Positions 42,300 to 49,772 of a stretch of 64,000 bases of DNA are shown here, in pieces. The position numbers and the translations under genes are program-made. Each line of letters begins with the position of its first letter. The first letter of the stretch is position 1. The stretch comes from CAVWCQ01 sp963753545. Its GTDB lineage: Bacteria; Chloroflexota; Anaerolineae; Aggregatilineales; Aggregatilineaceae. The stretch lies in contig CAVWCQ010000011.1 in the NCBI GenBank assembly GCA_963753545.1, forward strand, positions 983,503 through 1,047,502, read 5' to 3'. The notes beneath the pieces were generated by a model that did not search any database, was not told the origin of the DNA, and worked only from the letters and a program-made list of their open reading frames with translations.

Positions 42300-43310
42300 T
42301 TGGACGATTCGATTGTAAACACGATACAGGTTTCTGCCCCTGGCAAACTGATGCTGCTAGGCGAACACGGGGTTATTCATGGGCGACCGTGTCTGGTCAC
42401 GGCGATGGATGCCCGTCTACGCATGACCATTACGCTGTTGGATAGCGGCGACGAAACATTTATCCTGTCCGCGCCTGATGTGGGTGTGGATCATGTGCAG
42501 GGGCGGCTGGCTGACGCATTTGCCGGAGGGCAGGCGCTGGCGCGCGGCACGCGCTTTATCGAATGTGCGCTGGCCGTTTTTCGAGAGCACTTTGGCCTGG
42601 CGCACGGCGTGCAGATCGAGACCAAAAGCGACTTTTCCAGCCAGTATGGGTTAGGAAGCTCCTCAGCGACAGTTGCCTGCATCCTGTTTGGATTATCACG
42701 CTTGTTCAAGGTGGAACTGACATCGCTGAAGCTGTTCGAACTGGGCCTGGATGTGATCTCCCGCGTGCAGCAGCTTGGTTCCGGGTTTGATCTGGCAGCA
42801 GCGATCTATGGGGGAACACTCTACTACCAGAATGGGCAGCCGCGTGAGATTGTGCCACTCAACGTGCCCACACTGCCGCTGATGGCCGCTTATACAGGGG
42901 TTAAGGCAGATACCCCAACCTATGTTCGCCGGGTGAATGCCCGCGAAGAGGCATGGCCCGCCGCCGTAAAACGCATTTTTGATGCGATGGAGAGGCTCGT
43001 GCTGATGGGCCGGGTGAAGCTGGAGAACAGCGAGTGGGATCGCCTGGGGGAATTGATGGATATGCAGCACGGGCTTTTGAACGCGCTCGGCGTGGACACC
43101 CCGCTCACGTCGTCACTGGTCTTTGCCGCGCGTGAAGCAGGGGCCTTCGGAGCAAAACTGAGCGGAGCGGGTGGCGGTGACTGCGTGATCGCCCTGGTTC
43201 CGGAGGATCGCCGCGAGGCTGTACGATCCGCGTGGCAGACGGCGGGCGGTGAGGTCCTCAATGTGGCCCCAACTGCGCCGGGCGTTCGGGTAGAAATGGA
43301 AGCAGGATAA
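42300..43310 (+). CDS. mvk: Mevalonate kinase
   Basis: GHMP kinase that phosphorylates mevalonate, an early step to isopentenyl diphosphate. 336 residues. It starts with TTG at 42300, six bases after AAAAAGGAG; no better start is close. Motifs are PGKLMLLGEHGVIHGRPCL at the N-terminus, the ATP loop YGLGSSSATVACI, and the C-terminal KLSGAGGGDCVIAL. It is two bases from the next gene, so an operon. No phosphomevalonate kinase is present in the window. Confidence 0.93.
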   Translation: MDDSIVNTIQVSAPGKLMLLGEHGVIHGRPCLVTAMDARLRMTITLLDSGDETFILSAPDVGVDHVQGRLADAFAGGQALARGTRFIECALAVFREHFGLAHGVQIETKSDFSSQYGLGSSSATVACILFGLSRLFKVELTSLKLFELGLDVISRVQQLGSGFDLAAAIYGGTLYYQNGQPREIVPLNVPTLPLMAAYTGVKADTPTYVRRVNAREEAWPAAVKRIFDAMERLVLMGRVKLENSEWDRLGELMDMQHGLLNALGVDTPLTSSLVFAAREAGAFGAKLSGAGGGDCVIALVPEDRREAVRSAWQTAGGEVLNVAPTAPGVRVEMEAG

Positions 43311-43312
43311 CG

Positions 43313-44299
43313 ATGGCTGGGAAAGCGACAGCGATAAGCTGCGCAAACATCGCATTCATCAAATACTGGGGGCGCAAAGATCACGGCCTCCGTCTGCCGC
43401 TGAATGCTTCGATCTCAATGAATCTGGATCATGCTACTACTCAGACAACCGTTTTATTTGATTCTTCCCTGGAGGCTGACGATGTATCTATCGGCAGTGA
43501 ATCCGCAGCAGATAAGGCAGCACAGCGCGTTTCCGACCACCTGGACCGCATTCGCACGCAGGCGGGCATTACGTCAAGAGCGAAGGTTTCGTCGCAGAAT
43601 TCTTTTCCGATGGGGGCGGGGATCGCTTCTTCTGCGTCGGCTTTTGCGGCGCTGACCGCAGCGGCCTGTGCAGCGGCGGGCCTGCAACTCGATGAGCGCC
43701 AACTGAGCATATTAGCCCGCCAGGGATCGGGATCGGCCTGTCGCTCGATCCCTCCTGGATTTGTCGAATGGCACACGGGCGACCGTAGCGAAGAGTCTTA
43801 CGCGGAACAAATCGCGCCGCCCGAACACTGGAATATCCGCGATCTGATTGCCATTGTTCAGAGCGAGCATAAAAAGGTCGATTCGAGCAAAGGCAACGAA
43901 CTGGTAAACACCAGTCCCTTTGCCAACGTGCGGCTGGCGGAAGCTAACCGCGCTCTGCCGGTTATCCGGCGGGCAATTTTGGAACGCGACTTTATCCCAT
44001 TTGGCGAGGAAACAGAGCAAGAAGCGATTCGTATGCATGCTGTCGCCATGACATCTCACCCCAGCATTTTCTACTGGTCACCCGAAACCATGCGGATTAT
44101 GCAGGCTGTTCGCGGCTGGCGTGAAGCGGGTCTGAGCGCCTACTTTACCATTGATGCGGGGGCGAATGTTCATGTGTTATGCCAACAGACAGAAGCGGAA
44201 TTGATAGGGGCCAGGCTGCTGGCGCTGCCCGGCGTCAGCAGCGTGATCGCCAACTGCCCCGGCCCAGGGACACGCCTCTCTGAGCAGCACCTCTTTTGA
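43313..44299 (+). CDS. mvaD: Diphosphomevalonate or phosphomevalonate decarboxylase
   Basis: GHMP-superfamily decarboxylase that forms isopentenyl (di)phosphate. It has 328 residues. Motifs are CANIAFIKYWGRKD and LPLNASISMNL at the start, GAGIASSASAFAALTAAA (ATP loop), GSGSACRSIPPGFVEWHTG (catalytic region), and SYFTIDAGANVHVL-like C-terminal residues. In Chloroflexota a mevalonate-phosphate decarboxylase with an isopentenyl phosphate kinase has been described in Roseiflexus, so the true substrate could be the mono- or diphosphate. I cannot decide by eye. Coupled to mevalonate kinase. Confidence 0.88.
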   Translation: MAGKATAISCANIAFIKYWGRKDHGLRLPLNASISMNLDHATTQTTVLFDSSLEADDVSIGSESAADKAAQRVSDHLDRIRTQAGITSRAKVSSQNSFPMGAGIASSASAFAALTAAACAAAGLQLDERQLSILARQGSGSACRSIPPGFVEWHTGDRSEESYAEQIAPPEHWNIRDLIAIVQSEHKKVDSSKGNELVNTSPFANVRLAEANRALPVIRRAILERDFIPFGEETEQEAIRMHAVAMTSHPSIFYWSPETMRIMQAVRGWREAGLSAYFTIDAGANVHVLCQQTEAELIGARLLALPGVSSVIANCPGPGTRLSEQHLF

Positions 44300-44305
44300 T
44301 CATCA

Positions 44306-44326
44306 GGGGCATGACGATCATGCCCC
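44306..44326 (+). terminator. Hairpin after the mevalonate operon
   Basis: GGGGCATG and CATGCCCC arms form a perfect hairpin right after the decarboxylase stop. There is no T-run, so termination may be partial. Confidence 0.4.
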
Positions 44327-44418
44327 AATATCCCAATTTCTTTAGATCGTTTGGCCTCAACCCCTGGCTACACCTATATTCTTTCATAGATATCCCATGG
44401 GTTTGAGGAGTCACGTCT

Positions 44419-45537
44419 ATGCACCACAAAATGCTTTATATGGTGGGGATTATTGTGCTGGTGGTGGTTGGGGCTTCTACGCACGGGCTGCCCGTAGCAG
44501 CACATCAACCAGACCCGAATCCATTAGCAGGGCAAACCCGCCTGGATGGGTACAAAATCTACTTCGCAGAAGATAACGGCGAGGCCAGCCGCTTTGACCG
44601 TTCTGGCAGCGGCATTTCTCGGTTGGCGGGCGTGCTGTCGCAGCTTGGTGCGCAGCTCTATACGCTGGAATGGCGCAACAACGTCCCGGTAGACGCTGAT
44701 CTGGTTGTCATTGTAGGTCCAGCCAGGGATCTAAGCCCTGAACAGACTGCCCGTTTATGGGCCTATATGAGCAATAATGGCGGGCGCGTATTGGTATTGA
44801 CCGATCCGATTGTGGATCCGGTGAAAGCTTTCCCCTCACAAAAGGGCCTGTTTGAACTGACCTGGACTGATATGGGCGTGCGCGCATTGGACGCGGTCGT
44901 GGTAAAGGAAGGCGAAATGCGCACCGTCACGCCAGGGGCCGGTATCGCTGGCGGCGCGGATGCTCAGGCAACGCCTAGCGGTACGCCTAGCGATACAACC
45001 AGCGGCCCCACTCCAGCAACCTTCGAAGCTCCGCTTTTGATCACTGATCTGCTAACGGCTGATCTCAACACAACCCACCCGATTACGCAGGGCGTTCAGG
45101 GTGATCTGGCATTTTTTGGTACCCGTCCAGTAGAGGTGGATGGTTCCCTGACAAATACTGCGTCGCTCGTAACCTCCGGCAGCGAATATTATGGTGAAAT
45201 CAGTTATAAAGATTACCTGGACACCGGCACAGTGACCTATACCGATGGCGAAGATATCGCGCGGGGAGCACTGTCCCTGGCTGCCGCTGCCAGCGATCCT
45301 ACTACCGGCGCGCGGATCGTTATCATTGGCGACCGTGACTTTGCCACCAATGCGAGCGGCCTGCAAACGTCGCCGCCCAACAGCCCATCTTTCGTGTATC
45401 CGGGCAATGTTACGTTTTTGTTGAATGCGATCAGTTGGCTGGTGGACGCAGAACCGGAAAATATGTCATTCCCAACACCCGGACCTACTCCGCAGTCTGA
45501 GCCAACTTCAACGCCGGAGAATGCTCCCGCCTCATAA
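44419..45537 (+). CDS. Secreted GldG/DUF4350-like protein 1
   Basis: A 372-residue protein. The N-terminal signal peptide (MLYMVGIIVLVVVGASTHGL) is followed by an alpha/beta domain of the DUF4350/GldG type: IYFAEDNGEASRFDRSGSGI, LTLEWRNNVPVDADLVVIVGPA, then LSPEQTARLWAYMSNNGGRVLVLTDP. This domain occurs as an extracytoplasmic part of gliding-type ABC systems. A Thr/Pro linker region interrupts it, and the C-terminus is Pro/Thr rich (PTPQSEPTSTPENAPAS). No membrane ABC partner is nearby. The next gene is a paralogue, 21 bases downstream. Confidence 0.75.
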   Translation: MHHKMLYMVGIIVLVVVGASTHGLPVAAHQPDPNPLAGQTRLDGYKIYFAEDNGEASRFDRSGSGISRLAGVLSQLGAQLYTLEWRNNVPVDADLVVIVGPARDLSPEQTARLWAYMSNNGGRVLVLTDPIVDPVKAFPSQKGLFELTWTDMGVRALDAVVVKEGEMRTVTPGAGIAGGADAQATPSGTPSDTTSGPTPATFEAPLLITDLLTADLNTTHPITQGVQGDLAFFGTRPVEVDGSLTNTASLVTSGSEYYGEISYKDYLDTGTVTYTDGEDIARGALSLAAAASDPTTGARIVIIGDRDFATNASGLQTSPPNSPSFVYPGNVTFLLNAISWLVDAEPENMSFPTPGPTPQSEPTSTPENAPAS

Positions 45538-45558
45538 CTGAGCGCAGAGGAAGTGAAC

Positions 45559-47205
45559 ATGCGTCGTCTGGTGCTTGTTGTACTGGTATTAGTATTGTCG
45601 GCTGGTGGCTTACCGGGACGTGCCCAGGACAGCCCTGCCCAACCGCTGGTTGTCTTTGTTTTGGATCAAAAACTGGAGATCGCTTCGGTCGTGGATCCTC
45701 GTCCTGAAGGAATCTCCCGGTTGGGCCAGATTTTCGAGGCATTGGGGGCGCGCACTGCGACTATTTCTCTGGATCAGCCGGTCCCCAAAGATGCGCAGAT
45801 TGTTGTTCTGGTGCGGCCTCAGAGCCAGCTTACGCCCTCCGCTGTTGCCCGGCTGTGGACTTATCTGGCACAGGGTGGGAGTCTCCTGATCGCGCTCGAT
45901 CCAGTAGGCCATGAAAGGGCTAACCCCGAAAAAGCGAACAGCGGCCTGCTGCGCCTGCTGGGAAGCGACTTTGGAATCACACTTGCCGACACCTTCGTGG
46001 TTGAACCCTGGTTTACTGTAGCTTCCATTTCGGCAGGCTCGACGTCCTATTCGCACGTTTACGCTGATCTGGTGCCGAATCCGATCACTGCGCCGCTGTC
46101 TGCCTATGAACTCCCTGTCCAGGTGTGGGGAGCGCGTTCGATGCAGGTTGAATCGCTCGGTCTTTACGGCCAGGCTACGCCGTTGCTCCGTGCGATCAGC
46201 GGCTATGGGGAGGCCGGAAAAATCTTCGACCAGAAAAGTACTCCGGCTCCCCTGGAGTTCACGCCTAATGAAGACGTGTTGGGCCCGCTGGATGTGGCAG
46301 CGCTAGGACAAAACCCGGCGACCGGATCGCGCATCGTGGTGCTAGGTGATTCTGAAATGCTGCTGAACCAATATGGGTTAGCGCTGGTTCCCAACAGCCT
46401 CGACCCTGTCTACCTGGGCGACTATCTGCTGGCGGAGCGTATCGCAGCATGGTTGCTGAATGTTCCTGTCGAGCAGTGGCCTGCTCTGCCTACCGGGTAT
46501 ACGTGGCTGGCTTTGGATGGAGATGGCAGCGATTGGCCCACGCTCAGCACCGTTGAGGAAGACTCGCTGGGCGATGCGCCCAATGCCAACGCTGATATCC
46601 AGATGGTCCGTGCTTTTCGCAACCAGGACTTCCTCTATCTGCTGGTCGAACTGGATGCCGCACCTGACTTATCGACCAATCTCCGCCTTACGGTGAGTGG
46701 CGGTGGAACAGGGGAATCCGTCTTTATGCTGTATGGGGATGGGCATGTCGAGCAGACCGGATCAGACACCCCCACACCCATTCCCGATGGACGTTTGGCT
46801 GCCGGAACCGCGCTTGAGGCCCGGCTGCCTGTGCGCGCGGTAGGCGTTAGAAGCGGAATCACACAGGTCTGCCTTGTAACGGCGGATAATACAGTGCTCG
46901 ACTGTATGGACAACGTGCTTACTCCGGCAGATGTGGCCGAGCGTGCCCCGTCCGATTTGCTCTTTACAGATGGGCCAGTTGCCACCGTGACATCGAATAC
47001 GCCTGTGAACCTGCGCAACCGCCCTGGTCTCGATGGCGGTGTGGTGGCGATGGTAGAGTATGGGCGCACGTTGGCGGTTACCGGGCGCAGCGCAGCGGGG
47101 GATTGGCTTAAGGTGCAAAATGCACGCTATTCCGGCTGGATTTCGACTTTACTGGTGATTGTCAATACCAGCCTGGACACGCTGCCCGTGATCCCATCCT
47201 CCTAA
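45559..47205 (+). CDS. Secreted GldG/DUF4350-like protein 2 with a C-terminal SH3 domain
   Basis: A 548-residue protein starting ATG 45559 (MRRLVLVVLVLVLS) after AGAGGAAG; the GTG two codons earlier is less likely. It has a signal peptide, then a DUF4350/GldG-like domain that parallels the upstream gene (GISRLGQIFEALGARTATISLDQ, SAVARLWTYLAQGGSLLIALDP). A beta-rich middle (LVELDAAPDLSTNLRLTVSG) resembles a cell-surface sandwich. The C-terminal 70 residues form a bacterial SH3 domain (VATVTSNTPVNLRNRPGLDG, GDWLKVQNARYSGWISTLL), which usually binds cell-wall material. The pair is probably one operon. Confidence 0.78.
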   Translation: MRRLVLVVLVLVLSAGGLPGRAQDSPAQPLVVFVLDQKLEIASVVDPRPEGISRLGQIFEALGARTATISLDQPVPKDAQIVVLVRPQSQLTPSAVARLWTYLAQGGSLLIALDPVGHERANPEKANSGLLRLLGSDFGITLADTFVVEPWFTVASISAGSTSYSHVYADLVPNPITAPLSAYELPVQVWGARSMQVESLGLYGQATPLLRAISGYGEAGKIFDQKSTPAPLEFTPNEDVLGPLDVAALGQNPATGSRIVVLGDSEMLLNQYGLALVPNSLDPVYLGDYLLAERIAAWLLNVPVEQWPALPTGYTWLALDGDGSDWPTLSTVEEDSLGDAPNANADIQMVRAFRNQDFLYLLVELDAAPDLSTNLRLTVSGGGTGESVFMLYGDGHVEQTGSDTPTPIPDGRLAAGTALEARLPVRAVGVRSGITQVCLVTADNTVLDCMDNVLTPADVAERAPSDLLFTDGPVATVTSNTPVNLRNRPGLDGGVVAMVEYGRTLAVTGRSAAGDWLKVQNARYSGWISTLLVIVNTSLDTLPVIPSS

Positions 47206-47240
47206 TCATCATTGGGGATTGGACACGCCTGATCCCCGAA

Positions 47241-47276
47241 AAGAAAGGACGTAGAGCGATATATCCTCTACGTCCT
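47241..47276 (-). terminator. Terminator of the beta-glucan locus
   Basis: An 11-base perfect inverted repeat AGGACGTAGAG (47246-47256) and CTCTACGTCCT (47266-47276). On the minus strand it is followed by a T-rich run (TTTCTT). It lies about 100 bases past the last gene of the sugar operon. Confidence 0.7.
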
Positions 47277-47373
47277 CCAGGAGACTCACTGGCTTACCAC
47301 GCTGCCGGGTGTGGGAAGAAGCCAGGATGTCACAATGGAAACGCGCGAGGAACCTAGATCCTCACGCGATAAC

Positions 47374-49770
47374 CTACGATAAAACGACCTCAACCTCGAC
47401 GCGGCCTTGACCACCTGCTGGCAGCGGCACGATATCGCCAGAGACTGCCTTGCCATCGACGGTCAATGAAACCGTGTTTCCCTGGCCTTCGCGCTTGACG
47501 GTGATGTTGTAGGTCACGCCCCGGAAAACACGCATCGCGCTGAAGCCGGGCCAATCCGCCGGGATAACCGGGGCGATTTGCAGCCCCTCAAAGGTGGGAC
47601 GGATGCCCAAAATCCACTGCGTACCCGCCACGTAGGTCCAGGCTGCTGTTCCGGTCAGCCAACTATTGCGCCCGTAGCCAAACTGCGCATGTTCAGGGCC
47701 GCAGATGTTCTGGCAGTAGACGTATGGCTCGACCATGTAGTGATCTGAATCCGTGCGTGCCAGCGGGAGGATTTGCTTGTAATACTGCATCGCTCGATCC
47801 GCCCAACCGAGTTTTGCCGCTGCGACGATCACCCAGGCGTTGGCGTGGCAGAAGATGCCGCCGTTTTCCTTCGCGCCCGCCGGATAGGTGGTGGTGCCCT
47901 GGATGCGGGCATCATATTCGCGGTAGGCAGGCCACAGCAGCGCTACACCATAGCGCGAATTTAGCTTCTCATGGACGTTGTTCATGGCCTGTTCGACGCG
48001 CTTCTGCACATCGGGCTTGCCGTCCGCAATTTCGCCCAAAACGGCCCATGTCTGCGGGTTGAGGGCGATGCGTTGATATTTTGAGCCTTGGACGCCAACC
48101 GGATCGCCTGCGTCGTCATAGGCGCGGGTGTACCATTCACCGTCCCAGGACGTCTGATCAATGATCGCAGCCATTTCGTCCTTGAGGGAACGGAAGTGGG
48201 CCGCGTCGTCCTGCTTGCCAAGCGTGGCGCACAGGTCAGCCAGATCGATCATCGCCCGGCAGAACTGTTCGCCGCACCAGACGCTTTCCGCCTTGCCGCT
48301 GCCATGATCGAGATTCATGGTATCGTCCCAGTCCGAAAAGCCCAGACGCGGCAAACCGTGCGGTCCCCGGTGGTTCAGGGTGAAGTCAACAGCGCGCAGC
48401 ATATGGCCCCAGATGGTGTCGTCTGCGCCGTCATCCACGAATGGCACACGCTGATCGAGATAAGCAAAATCGCCCGTCTCGCGCAGATAGGCCACGACGG
48501 AGATGATCAGCCAGAGATGATCGTCGCAGAACCACTGCGGCCAAGTCGGGAATTCACCCGCCAGCCCTGGCCCGCCTTCCCCGGTCAGAGGGAAGAACTG
48601 GTGCCAGGTATGCCCATCCTGAAACTGCATACGCCAGATTTTGGTGAGCATCTCGCGGGCATGATTCGGGACGGTGTGCATCGTGCCGAGCGTATCCTGC
48701 GCGGTGTCCCGCGTGCCCATGCCGCGCCCCATCCCGGTCTCATAGGCCGAGACGAAGCGTGACCAGTAAAGCGTGGTGCGGCACTGGACCGGATTCCAGA
48801 AATTGAGCATATCGTTCATTTCGGGATCGGGCGTGGTGACCGTAAAGCGACTCAGATAAACGTCCCAGTCGGCGCGCAGCGCGTCGAACGCACCGCGCAC
48901 ATTATCGATATCGGCATAATAGGCGCGGGTGGGCGCGATGGCGTCGTGCGTTTCTGCCACGCCGAGCATGTAGACAATCTCGCGGGATTCGCCGGGGGCC
49001 AGTGTGAAATCATGGCACAGCGATCCGATATTGTTGCCGCGCGGGGCTTCGCTGCCTGTGGACTGGCCGCACTCGACCACTTCGGGATTCGCCAGATCGC
49101 GATAGCGCCCGATAAAGGCTTCACGGGTCGAGTCGAACCCGGCAGGCGGCAGATTGCTGCTGAAATAGGTGATCGTTGGGCGGAACTGCGTGCCCGTATA
49201 AATGATCCCATTCTCGTAACGGCTGTGCAGCACGTGCTGGCCCCAGTCCAGATTGGTCATGTCGCTCATGGCGTCGTACATGGCAAATTCGACGTAGGTG
49301 AACGAGCGCAGACGGCGGGGCCGATCACTCTTGTTCTCCAGACGCATCACCCACAATTCGCATGATGCCAGATCGGAGCGGCGCATGGGGATGAAATAGA
49401 GGATGCTGGTCTCGATGCCCTTGTAGGCGCTGCTGATGCGCGTGTAGGCGGTCCCATGACGGCATTCGTAGCTGTCGAACGTGCGACCGACCACTGGCTG
49501 CCAGGATGGACTCCAATAGTCGCCGCTATCCATGTCGCGCAGGTAGATATAACGGCCCGGCTGATCGACGGGCACGCTGTTGTAACGATAACGTGTGACC
49601 CGGCGGTTGCGCGGATCGCGGTCAAAAGAGTACCCGCCCGCTGTGTTGGAAATGATGCCGCCATACTGGCCCTCGCCCAAATAGTTCATCCAGGGCGTGG
49701 GCGTATCGGGGCGGGTGATGACATATTCGCGGTTCGCCGCGTCAAAATAGCCGTAAGGTGTGTCCGCCAT
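47374..49770 (-). CDS. GH94 phosphorylase, atypical (beta-glucoside phosphorylase family)
   Basis: A large cytoplasmic enzyme of 798 residues that splits beta-glucosides with phosphate to release alpha-glucose-1-phosphate. The N-terminal beta-sandwich starts MADTPYGYFDAANREYVITRPDTPTPW. The (alpha/alpha)6 catalytic domain has GRGMGTRDTAQDTLG and GLPRLGFSDWDDTMNLDHG, where the general acid Asp sits in a WDD context instead of the WND of classic cellobiose phosphorylases. The specificity may thus differ. It is paralogous to the next gene upstream, two bases away. No signal peptide. Family strong, substrate unsure. Confidence 0.88.
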   Translation of the reverse strand: MADTPYGYFDAANREYVITRPDTPTPWMNYLGEGQYGGIISNTAGGYSFDRDPRNRRVTRYRYNSVPVDQPGRYIYLRDMDSGDYWSPSWQPVVGRTFDSYECRHGTAYTRISSAYKGIETSILYFIPMRRSDLASCELWVMRLENKSDRPRRLRSFTYVEFAMYDAMSDMTNLDWGQHVLHSRYENGIIYTGTQFRPTITYFSSNLPPAGFDSTREAFIGRYRDLANPEVVECGQSTGSEAPRGNNIGSLCHDFTLAPGESREIVYMLGVAETHDAIAPTRAYYADIDNVRGAFDALRADWDVYLSRFTVTTPDPEMNDMLNFWNPVQCRTTLYWSRFVSAYETGMGRGMGTRDTAQDTLGTMHTVPNHAREMLTKIWRMQFQDGHTWHQFFPLTGEGGPGLAGEFPTWPQWFCDDHLWLIISVVAYLRETGDFAYLDQRVPFVDDGADDTIWGHMLRAVDFTLNHRGPHGLPRLGFSDWDDTMNLDHGSGKAESVWCGEQFCRAMIDLADLCATLGKQDDAAHFRSLKDEMAAIIDQTSWDGEWYTRAYDDAGDPVGVQGSKYQRIALNPQTWAVLGEIADGKPDVQKRVEQAMNNVHEKLNSRYGVALLWPAYREYDARIQGTTTYPAGAKENGGIFCHANAWVIVAAAKLGWADRAMQYYKQILPLARTDSDHYMVEPYVYCQNICGPEHAQFGYGRNSWLTGTAAWTYVAGTQWILGIRPTFEGLQIAPVIPADWPGFSAMRVFRGVTYNITVKREGQGNTVSLTVDGKAVSGDIVPLPAGGQGRVEVEVVLS

Positions 49771-49772
49771 TT

